From: Blastopirellula retiformator
GTDB lineage: Bacteria; Planctomycetota; Planctomycetia; Pirellulales; Pirellulaceae
Reading direction: 5' to 3'
DNA length: 64,000 nt
Assembly: GCF_007859755.1 (NCBI RefSeq)
Contig: NZ_SJPF01000001.1
Coordinates: 587,003 to 651,002 of the forward strand
The notes beneath the pieces are model-generated. The model saw only the letters and a list, made by a program, of their open reading frames with translations. It made no database searches and was not told where the DNA came from. Position numbers and translations under genes: made by a program. This document shows, piece after piece, positions 1 to 9,335 of the stretch; the first letter of the stretch is position 1; each line of letters starts with the position of its first letter.

Positions 1-2828
1 GGGGAGCGAATCATGGTGTAACCAAGGTACAACGTGCCGACTTGCGGGCGGCTCATTTGGGCGCCGACGTTGACCATCTGCAGGCCGTTGTCGAAGAAGT
101 CCCAGTCGCCGTCGGAGACGATCGACAAGCGGTCGCCGATTTCCCAGTTGAAGTCGTAATTGACCAGACCGATCGTTTCGCCAAAGTTGTCGCGGTCGGC
201 GTCGGGGAAGACCGACGCGCCGACGTCAAACTTGATCCAGTCGATGATCCGTTCGCCGCCGGGGGCGCCACGCTTGGTTTGCCATACCTGACGCAACTCG
301 AGCCGGGCGACCTGTAGGTCGTCCGCGATTTCGGCCGACGGCGACGTCACCGAGTTCTGTAACCCATAGCGAATCGCATAGAACCGTTCGTCCACGGTCG
401 CCGGCAACGGCACATTCGTCGGCAAGCCGAACGTGTTGACCTTAAACCGGCGGGCAAACTGCTCTTGGGCGTCGTCGTCCAGGTTGTCGTATAGCGGGAA
501 TCGCTCGATGTCCTGGCTTGAGTCGGCGTAGAAGGCGTCGCCGTACAGCGTCACCTTGTGAGCCAGGCCGTTCAAATTCCAGAGTTGGCTTTGCACAGCG
601 CGATTGGCGGTCCACATCATCAGCGAGCCCCGGACGCCAAGTTGTCCGTAACCCCGCATCACGTCATTGTCGTTGACGTCTTCGTGCCAATAGCCAACCT
701 GGCCCAGTGCGTACGGCGTCACCTTGGTCGGGCCGATATCGAGCGGCATTTCCAGCGATTGCGTGGTGAAGGCGCGAATCCCTTCGGAGTTGGTTTCGTA
801 CGGGAAGAGCGAGAACTTCGCCAGGTCGACCGGATCGGTCGGCGGATCGGCCGGATTCAGGTGGAGGTAGCCGATCGACGAATGGGCGTTCCAGGTCAAG
901 CGATCAAACAGCAGCGACTCGCCGATGATCGTATGATCCAGCTGCGGGATCTTTTCGGTCATCATAAAGAAGTCGTTGACCCGCGACGCCCCGCTCATCG
1001 TGAAGCTTTGATTTTCGTACAGCTTCTCCAAGCGGAAGCCGGTCGTGGCGTCTTTGTCGGTGTCCCACTCGCGCTCGAAGTAAGACTCCAGGAAGTTGCT
1101 GTCGCTGATGTAGCCGAGTTCGCCAAAGAATCGCAGGTCTCCCCGGAATGTCTGGCGATGGCGGCCGATCACTCGGCCACGCGGATTGGCCTGCGGCTCG
1201 ATCACGCGACGATCGGCGCCCAGGTTGTCGGTACCGCTGTCATGAATTCCCCAGGCGTCCAAAAAGCCGGTCGCTGGCGTGCGCATGAAGGGGAAGTAGG
1301 TTCCGTTGAAATCGAAACGCGTGCCGACGCCAAAACCTCGTTCGCTAAGGAAGTCGAGCGAGGTGTTCCACTCGGTCCCTTCCCAGGGATTCTTGATGCC
1401 GAGCAACTCGTAGTTGTCCCACTCGGTCAGAACCTGGAAACCAAAGTTGTTGTCGTTGCGAACCTTGATATTGTTCAGATAGAACGTTGGGTTCTCAATA
1501 TTGGCCGACAAGGTTGGCCAGTAGAAGACCGGCACGCCCCCCATGTAGACGAAGTTGTTGCGGGCGGTGGCTCGTTTGTCGTGATCGATAATCGGCGCCG
1601 CGGTGTACGGATCGTACTGCACTTCGCCGGTGATCGGGTTGATTACTTCCCGCTGCTCGTCAATGAACTCAATCTCGTTCGACTGCAGCCAATAGTTGGG
1701 CACGCCCAAACGGCTGGTGGTGATTGACGCTCCGAACGCCTGGTAGCGACTAGGATCGATCCGCTGCAGCACATCCGCTTTCAAACGAACCAGGCCTTCG
1801 TAGCCAGGCGCCGGGGTCAGTAGTTCGGCGCCAAGCACGATGCCGGTTTCGGTTCCGGCGTTGTAGTACATCCGATCGGCGTAAACGACCTGTTCGCCCT
1901 GGCGGAAGACGATGCTCCCTTCCAGGTACAGTTCAATATCGCCGGCGTCGTTCGCCTGATTCGACTGGGCCAGCGCGCTGACCCCTTTCTTCGACCACAA
2001 CACGACGCGATCAGCCAGAATATTAACCGAACCGATGGTGTCGATCCCTTCGATCATGACGTTGACGCCGGAGTCGAACATCATGATCGACTCGCCGCTG
2101 ACTGGGTCGGTCTCGGTGCCGCGAAACTGGAAGCCGGTCGCATAGCGGTTGTTGATCGTGACCCGTTGCGGTCGCGGGGTCGGGACCGCGTTGGCCGGCA
2201 TCGCAGCGACGCCAGGCTCTTGGTATTGGATCTGCATGATCGGCTGCGGCATGCCGACCTTGGCGGCGTCGCCACCTTCGCGCTGGATCGCCAGGCCGCG
2301 CTGATAGACGGCCGGCGTCACGGCGTTGCGATTATTCTGATTGGGCTGCGGCAGGTTGATCTCTTTGTTGGTCGACAGTTCGCCCAGCCACGACGGGCCT
2401 TTGAACGTGCCGTCCATGATGTCGAGGCCATATTTGACTTCGACGGCGCCTTCGAGATAGACCTTCACCTTGTGGGGCGCCATGCGGAACGGCTGCGAGT
2501 AGTCGATCCACAACACCGCGTCGCGGGAAACAGTGGAGGACTCGCCCTGTTGGATCCGACAATTGCCTGACAGGATCCAAACTTCCAGGGTGCCTTGCTG
2601 CGACACCTGCGCCGAATCGGCGGAGACGGTAATCGGGTAGGCCTGACTCGGTTCGGGGAAGGCGATTTCGGCCGCCGACAAGCGCGCAAGGTCGGCGACG
2701 TTTGCGCCGCAGCAACAAACGAAGATCGTCGCCAAGACGTAACGTACCAGCGAGTTTTTCAGAACGTGACGCGTCGGGGGGGACAGCGTACTGGCTTCCT
2801 TGCCTTCTAGGGATGGCCCTCGTCGCAC
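1..2828 (-). CDS. lptD: LptD/OstA-like LPS-assembly outer membrane protein (partial, C-terminus beyond left edge)
   Basis: One minus-strand frame is open from about 2828 to the window edge, giving about 942 residues. After a hydrophobic leader (around VRYVLATIFVCCC) comes an OstA-like segment (VSADSAQVSQQGTLEVW, then SGNCRIQQGESS), followed by a long beta-rich region full of aromatic/acidic strand repeats, such as YYNAGTETGIVLGAE and FVYMGGVPVFYWP. This is the layout of LptD proteins, which insert lipopolysaccharide into the outer membrane. The last visible residues (PQVGTLYLGYTMIRS) still look like barrel strands, so the C-terminus lies outside. The start is uncertain: GTG at 2828 is the most upstream start in frame, and a start nearer 2750 would suit the leader better. 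Family call is confident, precise orthology less so. Confidence 0.82.
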   Translation of the reverse strand, partial: MRRGPSLEGKEASTLSPPTRHVLKNSLVRYVLATIFVCCCGANVADLARLSAAEIAFPEPSQAYPITVSADSAQVSQQGTLEVWILSGNCRIQQGESSTVSRDAVLWIDYSQPFRMAPHKVKVYLEGAVEVKYGLDIMDGTFKGPSWLGELSTNKEINLPQPNQNNRNAVTPAVYQRGLAIQREGGDAAKVGMPQPIMQIQYQEPGVAAMPANAVPTPRPQRVTINNRYATGFQFRGTETDPVSGESIMMFDSGVNVMIEGIDTIGSVNILADRVVLWSKKGVSALAQSNQANDAGDIELYLEGSIVFRQGEQVVYADRMYYNAGTETGIVLGAELLTPAPGYEGLVRLKADVLQRIDPSRYQAFGASITTSRLGVPNYWLQSNEIEFIDEQREVINPITGEVQYDPYTAAPIIDHDKRATARNNFVYMGGVPVFYWPTLSANIENPTFYLNNIKVRNDNNFGFQVLTEWDNYELLGIKNPWEGTEWNTSLDFLSERGFGVGTRFDFNGTYFPFMRTPATGFLDAWGIHDSGTDNLGADRRVIEPQANPRGRVIGRHRQTFRGDLRFFGELGYISDSNFLESYFEREWDTDKDATTGFRLEKLYENQSFTMSGASRVNDFFMMTEKIPQLDHTIIGESLLFDRLTWNAHSSIGYLHLNPADPPTDPVDLAKFSLFPYETNSEGIRAFTTQSLEMPLDIGPTKVTPYALGQVGYWHEDVNDNDVMRGYGQLGVRGSLMMWTANRAVQSQLWNLNGLAHKVTLYGDAFYADSSQDIERFPLYDNLDDDAQEQFARRFKVNTFGLPTNVPLPATVDERFYAIRYGLQNSVTSPSAEIADDLQVARLELRQVWQTKRGAPGGERIIDWIKFDVGASVFPDADRDNFGETIGLVNYDFNWEIGDRLSIVSDGDWDFFDNGLQMVNVGAQMSRPQVGTLYLGYTMIRS

Positions 2829-2969
2829 GAATCCGCGCAGGTCGAGCCAGGGAAATTGCGGGGCGGATTATAGGAACCGACCGCAACCGAAGCAAGGCAG
2901 TTTCGCGACGAGCAATTTCGGCTAAGCCGCGATGCGATAGAGCTTTGCGACGAACCCGCGAAAGTCGAG

Positions 2970-4286
2970 CTAGCTTTTGGCCGTTTCCGCTTCTTTTTTC
3001 CGAGAAACCAGCCGCGCAGCGCCTGCTGTCGCCAGCAAGCAGATCACTGGCACAACCGGCGCCCGCATCCGGATATTGCTCCAAAAGAAGGCGTGCACCA
3101 GCGTAAAACTAAGTGCTAGCAGCACCCCCCAGAGCCAGGGCGGCGACCAAAGTTTTCGGCCCAGCGCCACCGCGCCAACCGCCGCCAGGGCGAACTGAGC
3201 CAAGTAAAACCCGCCGACGCCATACCGCGCCAAGCGGCGCGATAGCGACTCTTCGCTGGAGAGAGCATGCGGGGCCAGACGCCAATAGCGACCGACGCGA
3301 ATCAGCGTCGACCATGCGAACATCGCCGGCCGCTGGCCAATCGTCTCTTTCGCTTCGGCGTAGGCGGCCCGGTCGCGCTGCCATTCGTTGATCGAGGTTG
3401 GTTGCTTGGGATGCTGACGGTTGAAGCGGGCATGCAACTCATCGCTGTCCCACACCGGCTCTTCGCCTTGCTGGAGAAACTGGTAGAACTCGGGATTGTT
3501 GCCCCACAGCAGGGTATATCCGCCATGCGTCGTCCCCAGCACGATGTGGTTGTCAAAGATCATGTAATTGCGGGCCACCCATGGCGCCAGCAAAAACGCG
3601 CTGATCATTGAAATGACGGCCGCCGCGGCCAAACCGCGATACTGGCGATAGTAGAAGCAGGGAAGGGCCGCCGTGCATAGGGCCAGCCAAACCAGGAAGG
3701 TCGGCCGCGAATAAACGGCCAGCATCATCGCACCGGCGACGTTGATGGCCTGAACGGTCATATTCTTCTTGTACTGTTCGGCGTCGGCAATCAGCGTGAT
3801 GCTGAGGGAAGTCAGGGCCAATAGCGCCGCCGCGGCGAGCAATGTCCCTAAGGTCTCGGTCATGACGAACATCGCCTGATTCAGCAGCACCGGGTCGATC
3901 GCCGTCAGCAGCGCCGCCAGCGGGGCCCAGCGCCAATAGCCCATCAGGGCCGCCCAGGCATAGACGATGCCGACCGTCAGTACGCCCATGATCAGGTGGA
4001 GCGCGGCGACCTCAGCAGGCTTGACCTGCCCCGAAGGGGAGGCGATCGCAAGCAATAATGGGTAGAGCGCCGGTCGATAGGCGGTCGGCTCAGCGGGATC
4101 CTCGAGCGTGTAAGAATGCTTCTCGATCAGGTTGATCGCCAGCAGGCGGTAGCTGTCGGGATCGTCGGCCAGGCGCGAAAGCGAGACGTAGCCAACCGCA
4201 CCGCGCACCAGCAATGCGGCCAGCAGCACCAGGTAAAACCGGCGGTCGGCAAACAAGCGATAGGCTGGGGTGAGCTCATTTTTCAT
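2970..4286 (-). CDS. ArnT/GT39-like membrane glycosyltransferase (GT-C fold)
   Basis: 438-residue polytopic membrane protein. The first transmembrane helix (FYLVLLAALLVRGAVGYV) is followed by an acidic periplasmic loop (LADDPDSYRLLA) and an AYRPALYPLLLA segment, as in PMT/ArnT-type enzymes that transfer sugars from polyprenyl-phosphate donors. About ten hydrophobic helices follow. The start is placed at ATG 4286 because the extra seven residues upstream are not membrane-like. The gene is divergent from the RND exporter, with only 79 bp between the starts. Its position after an LptD-like gene fits envelope glycan work, but the substrate is not visible. Confidence 0.7.
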   Translation of the reverse strand: MKNELTPAYRLFADRRFYLVLLAALLVRGAVGYVSLSRLADDPDSYRLLAINLIEKHSYTLEDPAEPTAYRPALYPLLLAIASPSGQVKPAEVAALHLIMGVLTVGIVYAWAALMGYWRWAPLAALLTAIDPVLLNQAMFVMTETLGTLLAAAALLALTSLSITLIADAEQYKKNMTVQAINVAGAMMLAVYSRPTFLVWLALCTAALPCFYYRQYRGLAAAAVISMISAFLLAPWVARNYMIFDNHIVLGTTHGGYTLLWGNNPEFYQFLQQGEEPVWDSDELHARFNRQHPKQPTSINEWQRDRAAYAEAKETIGQRPAMFAWSTLIRVGRYWRLAPHALSSEESLSRRLARYGVGGFYLAQFALAAVGAVALGRKLWSPPWLWGVLLALSFTLVHAFFWSNIRMRAPVVPVICLLATAGAARLVSRKKEAETAKS

Positions 4287-4365
4287 GGAGCTATTGTACC
4301 ATCGCACCTCGCAAGCGACGCCGCCGCACGTTTACAATGGCGAAACGCTTCCTATTATCCCGGAA

Positions 4366-6618
4366 ATGCCTGTGCTTGACCGTTCGATTGAACTGCTGGT
4401 CCGATTTCGCGTTGTGACGCTGATTCTGGGGATCTGTCTGCTTGGCGTCTCGTTGGTCATCGGGCAGTCGCTTCATTTTGATCGCTCGATCGACAACATG
4501 TTCGCCCCTGGCGATCCGCTGCTGGCCCCCTATCTGCGGCTGAAAGAGATTTTTGGCGGCAACGAAGTCGTCTTGGCCGCCTATCCCGATCCAGAACTGT
4601 TCGACGAGTCCGAGGTCGGCATGGATCGGCTGATCGCGATGCGTGAGCAGGTCATGGCCCTGGAGGGGGTCGGCGACGTGCTGTCGATCGACCGCCCCAT
4701 TGGCAAAGAGATCGTCAATCCCGACAACAACCGGGCATACAAGTTGCGCGACACCTTCGCCCGCCTGACGCACAACGAAGAAGGAACCATCGCAGCCCTG
4801 GTCTGCATTCTCGTTCCCGAGACGGAAACCACGGTGTCGCGGACCGAGATCATCGACAAGATTCGGGCAATCGTCTCACAGCAGCCCGGCGGCATGATCA
4901 CCGGCGAGCCAGTGATGGTGGTCGATGGGTTTCGCTACGTCGAAGAAGATGGCGCCCGGCTCGGTTGGGCGACGTCGCTGCTACTGGGTCTGGTCATTCT
5001 GATCGCGTTCCGCAGCGTGCGATGGGTGATCGCGGCGATCGCCGTGGTGCAGTTGACGCTGTGGCTCACTCAGGCGAGTCTGGCGGTGGCCGGGTTTCAA
5101 CTGAGCATGGTCAGTTCGATGTTGACGGCGATTGTGACGGTGATTGGCGTCGCGACGGTGACCCATGTACTGATTCGCTTTCGGGAGTTTCGCGCTCAAG
5201 GTTTCGAGCCGGAGCCAGCCTTGATCGCGACCGGCAAACTGCTCGCCGCGCCGATCTTCTGGGCCTGTGCGACCGACGCCGTCGGCTTTGGCGCCCTGAT
5301 GGTGACCAATGTCGGCCCGGTGCATGACTTTGGCGTGATGATGGCGGTTGGTGCGTTGATGGTGATCGTCAGCGTCAGTCTGTTGGTCCCCGGCGTCATT
5401 TTGATTGGCGCCTTCGGCAGCGACGCCGGACGGATTTGGGGCGAAGCGGGGCTCGACGGCGGGCTCGACATGACGGTCCGCTGGGTCGAACGTCACCCGG
5501 TGTGGATTGTTCTGCTGGCGGCGGTGATGCTGGGCGCTGCGATTGTCGGTTCGACCCGCTTGGAAGTCGAAAGCGACTTTACCAAGAATTTTCGCGAAGG
5601 CGCCCCGATCGTCGTCGCCTATGACTATATCGAAGAAAACCTGGGCGGCGCCGGAGTCTGGGATATTATGCTGCCAGCCCCGGAGAGGCTCGATTGGCCC
5701 TATATTCAACGCGTCAATCAGCTCGAGAAAAAACTGAAGGCAGAAGCGCCGGAGCTGACGCAAACGTTGAGCTTGGCTGATGCGATCATGGCCGGTTCAC
5801 CCCGTGATCTCGAATCGCTTTCATTCGTACTTCTCCGCAACACCGCGATCAACATGGGGATGTCCAAATTTCAAAAAGACATGCCTGGCATCTTGAATGC
5901 GCTGCATGCCGAGGATCCGGAGCAGCCGGGCAAGTATTGGTTTCGCGTGATGCTGCTGTCGCACGAACGTCGCGACGCGGCCGAGAAGAAAGCGCTGATC
6001 GAAAAGGTAGAGCGCATCGCCAGTGAGTTTGAACTGGCCGATGCGCCTGAGCAAGAGCCGCAAGTGACCGGCTTCTTCGTGCTGCTTACGTACTTGATCG
6101 ACAGCTTGATCGCCGATCAGTGGCGGGCTTTCCTATTGGCGATTGGCGGGATCACGTTGATGATGCTGGTCGCGCTGCGAGACGTGCGTTACGCGTTGAT
6201 TGCCCTGGTCCCCAACGTGTTGCCGGTGCTAGTGGTGACCGGTTGCATTGGACTGTTGGGCGTAAAGATCAATATGGGCGCCGCCATGATCGCCGCCGTG
6301 TCGCTTGGCCTTTCGGTCGACTCCAGCCTGCACTACATCATCGGCTTTCAGCGAGCGATGGCGAAGGGGCTGAGCGTGACCAAGTCGATCGCCGAAGTGC
6401 AGCAAAGCGTTGGCCGAGCGTTGATCTTCGCCACGATTGCGCTGATCCTGGGCTTTAGCGTCCTTTTCTTCAGCAACTTCATTCCGACCGTCTACTTTGG
6501 GGTGTTGGTCAGTCTGACGATGCTCGGCGGCCTGTTCGGCAATCTGATCCTATTGCCGCTCTTGTTGCGGTGGACGACGCGAGACAAAGAGGCGCCAAGC
6601 GAACCCGCGCCGGCGTAG
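4366..6618 (+). CDS. MMPL/RND-superfamily exporter
   Basis: 750-residue membrane protein with the duplicated RND layout. There is one helix near residues 18-36, a soluble loop beginning FDRSIDNMFAPGDPLL, a block of five helices (SLLLGLVILIAFRSVRWV onward), a helix starting the second half near WIVLLAAVMLGAAIVG, a second soluble loop beginning VESDFTKNFREG, and a second block of helices to the end. This is the MMPL/SSD-type transporter family that exports lipids or small molecules using the proton gradient. The start at ATG 4366 removes 32 residues of upstream frame that would overlap the divergent neighbour. The substrate cannot be read from the sequence. Confidence 0.8.
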   Translation: MPVLDRSIELLVRFRVVTLILGICLLGVSLVIGQSLHFDRSIDNMFAPGDPLLAPYLRLKEIFGGNEVVLAAYPDPELFDESEVGMDRLIAMREQVMALEGVGDVLSIDRPIGKEIVNPDNNRAYKLRDTFARLTHNEEGTIAALVCILVPETETTVSRTEIIDKIRAIVSQQPGGMITGEPVMVVDGFRYVEEDGARLGWATSLLLGLVILIAFRSVRWVIAAIAVVQLTLWLTQASLAVAGFQLSMVSSMLTAIVTVIGVATVTHVLIRFREFRAQGFEPEPALIATGKLLAAPIFWACATDAVGFGALMVTNVGPVHDFGVMMAVGALMVIVSVSLLVPGVILIGAFGSDAGRIWGEAGLDGGLDMTVRWVERHPVWIVLLAAVMLGAAIVGSTRLEVESDFTKNFREGAPIVVAYDYIEENLGGAGVWDIMLPAPERLDWPYIQRVNQLEKKLKAEAPELTQTLSLADAIMAGSPRDLESLSFVLLRNTAINMGMSKFQKDMPGILNALHAEDPEQPGKYWFRVMLLSHERRDAAEKKALIEKVERIASEFELADAPEQEPQVTGFFVLLTYLIDSLIADQWRAFLLAIGGITLMMLVALRDVRYALIALVPNVLPVLVVTGCIGLLGVKINMGAAMIAAVSLGLSVDSSLHYIIGFQRAMAKGLSVTKSIAEVQQSVGRALIFATIALILGFSVLFFSNFIPTVYFGVLVSLTMLGGLFGNLILLPLLLRWTTRDKEAPSEPAPA

Positions 6619-6697
6619 AAGGCCCGTTGCCGTCGCGTGACGCTCTCTCTATTCTGAAGACTTCCCCAGTTTTCTCCATCTGAAGCTGCGTATTGAT

Positions 6698-7870
6698 ATG
6701 AAAATCGCCTACCTCGACTGTCCCAGCGGTATTGCCGGCGACATGACCCTGGCCGCCATGATTGACGCCGGCGTGCCTCTTGAGCTACTGCAAGATGGCA
6801 TCACCTCGCTCGGCTTGCCCGGCGTCAGCCTGGTCGTCGAAGAAGTGAAACGGCATGGCTTTCGCGCCCTGCATCTGTGCGTCGACCATGAGCCGGAACA
6901 TGCGCACCGCCATCTGCATCACATCGATGCGATGATCGACGCCGGCCAGTTGACCGCCGCCCAAAAAGAACTGGCCAAGCGGATCTTCCTGAAGGTGGGC
7001 GAGGCGGAAGCGAAGGTGCATGGGTCGACCCTGCAGAAGGTCCACTTCCACGAAGTTGGCGCTGTCGACTCGATCGCCGATATCGTCGGCGCCGCGATCG
7101 GCTGGGACTATCTGGGAGTCGACCGAATCGTCTGTTCGCCGGTGCCGACCGGGACCGGTTATATCGAGATCGCCCATGGCCGCTGCAGCGTTCCGGCCCC
7201 GGCGACCGCCGAGATCTTGAAGGGGATTCCGCTCGCCGCTTCCGACGTTCCCTGCGAGCTGACCACGCCGACCGGGGCCGCGATCGTCGCCACGGTGGTT
7301 GATCAGTTTGGTCCGCTGCCGGCGATGCAGATCGACCGGATCGGCTATGGCGCCGGGACGAAGGAGCTGAAATCGCAGGCCAACATCGTCCGCCTGATGC
7401 TGGGCGAAACGGCGGATCCGCTCGATAGCGATCAGGTCTGGGTGGTCGAAACCAACCTGGACGATATCTCGGGCGAGGTGATCGGGCATGCGTCGAACTT
7501 GCTGCTTGAGAAAGGGGCGCTCGACGTCTATAGCACGTCGATCCAGATGAAAAAGAATCGCCCTGGCGTGCAGCTGACCGTACTGTGCGACGCCGCCGAC
7601 CTGGCGAAGATGGAGCGGATTTTGTTCCGCGAGACCGGGACTTTGGGGGTCCGGCGGTTTCCGGTCAGCCGTCACAAGCTGGTTCGCCGCGAGCACACGG
7701 TCGAAACGCCGTTTGGCCCCATCGCCGGCAAATTGGCCTGGATTGAAGGGGGCCCGGCCAGTTTTTCGCCCGAATATGAAGCCTGCCGCGTCGTGGCGAC
7801 CCAGCAAGACAAGCCGCTGCGGAAAATTTATGACGCCGCCCAGGCCGCATTCGACCCAAATTCGCTTTGA
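6698..7870 (+). CDS. larC: nickel-pincer cofactor biosynthesis protein LarC
   Basis: 390 residues beginning MKIAYLDCPSGIAGDM, the LarC hallmark, with His-rich segments near residues 64-75 (EHAHRHLHHID) and KVHFHEVGAVDSIADIVG near 109-126. LarC inserts nickel into the pyridinium bis-thiocarboxylate precursor to complete the nickel-pincer cofactor of lactate racemase-type enzymes. The gene is a single uninterrupted frame, unlike the Lactobacillus larC, which is split and needs a frameshift. LarB, LarE and a LarA-like enzyme are not in the window. A hairpin terminator follows at 7896. Confidence 0.9.
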   Translation: MKIAYLDCPSGIAGDMTLAAMIDAGVPLELLQDGITSLGLPGVSLVVEEVKRHGFRALHLCVDHEPEHAHRHLHHIDAMIDAGQLTAAQKELAKRIFLKVGEAEAKVHGSTLQKVHFHEVGAVDSIADIVGAAIGWDYLGVDRIVCSPVPTGTGYIEIAHGRCSVPAPATAEILKGIPLAASDVPCELTTPTGAAIVATVVDQFGPLPAMQIDRIGYGAGTKELKSQANIVRLMLGETADPLDSDQVWVVETNLDDISGEVIGHASNLLLEKGALDVYSTSIQMKKNRPGVQLTVLCDAADLAKMERILFRETGTLGVRRFPVSRHKLVRREHTVETPFGPIAGKLAWIEGGPASFSPEYEACRVVATQQDKPLRKIYDAAQAAFDPNSL

Positions 7871-7895
7871 GCCGCAGGGCGAAACGACGTAAGAT

Positions 7896-7926
7896 ACGGC
7901 GAGACTTTTCCTGCTCGCCGTTTTTT
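7896..7926 (+). terminator. intrinsic terminator after larC
   Basis: An 8-bp stem (ACGGCGAG pairing with CTCGCCGT) closes a 10-nt loop and is followed by six T residues. Confidence 0.8.
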
Positions 7927-7946
7927 CTGCGCTAAGGCGGTTTCCA

Positions 7947-8522
7947 ATGGACTGGATTCGCGAATATTTGCCCTACCTCGCCTTCTTTGGCGGTTTGTCG
8001 ATCCTGACCTGGATCATGCTGCGCCGCGTCTGGATGCGGCAGCGGAAGTCGAAGCGCGAAACCTCCAACGAGCCGCTCATCCGCGTTCCCTACACCAGCG
8101 ATCGTCCCTTCACCATGAGCGGTGGGCCCAACGACTTGCAGCGGTGGCAAGCCGAGATGTTGACGATCACGCGACAGTTTCAGGCCGAACTGAATACGAA
8201 GATCCATTTCCTGCAACAGGCGATGACCCTGGCCGAGCAGGACGCCCAACGCTTGCAAACGCTGATCGACGCCGCCCAAGAACAAGGGATCGCCGCCGAC
8301 ACCGTCGCCGTCGATCAGTTGCGGCAGGCGATGCAAGAGGCGGCCAAGATTGACCCGGGCGCGGCCCCTGACTTTGGCGTCATCACCGAAACCTTGTGCG
8401 ACGCCAAGAAAAAGAACGAACTCTACGCGCTTTCCGATGACGGCAAGACGGTCGAGGAGATCGCCGCCGAACTCGAAATGGACCCGGCCGCCGTCGAGAT
8501 GGTCCTCAGCATGCGCGGCTGA
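7947..8522 (+). CDS. membrane-anchored coiled-coil protein with C-terminal HTH-like segment
   Basis: 191 residues, not recognised as a named family. One transmembrane helix near residues 9-27 (YLAFFGGLSILTWIML) is followed by a basic stretch, then a Gln/Ala/Glu-rich helical region (about residues 68-130) likely to form a coiled coil. The end, DGKTVEEIAAELEMDPAAVEMVLSMRG, resembles a short helix-turn-helix of the kind that tells a sigma-like region which repeats to skip, but DNA binding is not shown. It lies 26 bp before the methyltransferase gene, so the two may be co-transcribed. Confidence 0.65.
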   Translation: MDWIREYLPYLAFFGGLSILTWIMLRRVWMRQRKSKRETSNEPLIRVPYTSDRPFTMSGGPNDLQRWQAEMLTITRQFQAELNTKIHFLQQAMTLAEQDAQRLQTLIDAAQEQGIAADTVAVDQLRQAMQEAAKIDPGAAPDFGVITETLCDAKKKNELYALSDDGKTVEEIAAELEMDPAAVEMVLSMRG

Positions 8523-8548
8523 CCGACAACCAGCCGAGGAGAACGGCA

Positions 8549-9328
8549 ATGGAATACGCAGAGTACTTCCAAGAATTCCCCGACGCTTATGCGAAGATCG
8601 TCGCCGGGCTTGATCGGGTCAACACGCTGTACGCCTATTTGATCGACCGAGGTCTGCTCGACCACGCCGAGTCGGTCCTCTCGATTGGCGCCGGCAGCGG
8701 CGATGTCGAAGTCCGGATCGCCAAACAGACCGGCCGGCAGATCGCCGTGGTTGAGCCGTCGCAGGTTTACTTCGATCAATTTATGCAAAACGTCGCCGAG
8801 GCAGGCGTCCAAGATTTGTTGATCGAGGCGCATCGGCAATCATTTCAAGATTTTCAGCCCCCGCGTCAGTACGACGTGGCGCTATCCCTCTTCTCTTGGT
8901 TTGCCTTTGATTTAGATCGAGCGCTGCTATTGAAGGCGCTCGCTTGTCGCGCACCGGAAGGCAAGCTACTGATCTGTTTGCCTACCGAAGATTGTCCGGC
9001 CAGCCGGATCTCGGCCTTTAGTCGCTCGGGCGGAATCAATCTTACCAGCGATCGATTGTCGCACTGGGCCCGCCGCGAAGGGTTTGACCATGATTATGAC
9101 ATTTACCATGGCGTCGTCCCGGTCGGGCTTTATCTGCAGGAAGGGGGACTGACCGAACAGGGGAAGGACCTGGCCTCGTTTTTGGCGGCGACTCCCTGGG
9201 ACGAGATGTCGGACGAGTTAAGGGAAGCCTCGCTGGAAGCGATCCAAGCGGGGCGTCGCGGCGATCAGATCGATCATGCCAGCGGTTGCTTGCTTTTCGA
9301 CGCCGGGAAGCACGCCGCTGCCGAGTAA
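8549..9328 (+). CDS. class I SAM-dependent methyltransferase-like protein
   Basis: 259 residues. The glycine-rich SAM motif I is seen as VLSIGAGSGDVEVRIA near residues 44-59, followed by the acidic motif II end (IAVVEPSQ). A motif IV-like hydrophobic strand follows at YDVALSLFSWFAF. The ribosome-binding site GAGGAG lies just upstream of ATG 8549. The substrate is unknown. The fold resembles histidine N-methyltransferase or histamine methyltransferase-type enzymes (ends with a small helical domain), but this is only a suggestion. Confidence 0.72.
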   Translation: MEYAEYFQEFPDAYAKIVAGLDRVNTLYAYLIDRGLLDHAESVLSIGAGSGDVEVRIAKQTGRQIAVVEPSQVYFDQFMQNVAEAGVQDLLIEAHRQSFQDFQPPRQYDVALSLFSWFAFDLDRALLLKALACRAPEGKLLICLPTEDCPASRISAFSRSGGINLTSDRLSHWARREGFDHDYDIYHGVVPVGLYLQEGGLTEQGKDLASFLAATPWDEMSDELREASLEAIQAGRRGDQIDHASGCLLFDAGKHAAAE

Positions 9329-9335
9329 CGGTCGC

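Noticed and set aside
558..1727. 389-residue open frame on the plus strand opposite the LptD-like gene
   Set aside because: It is antisense to a clear outer-membrane protein frame and has no family pattern; such frames are common in GC-rich DNA.
4331..4338. TACAAT as -10 box of the RND exporter gene
   Set aside because: No -35 hexamer at proper distance and too close to the start to judge.
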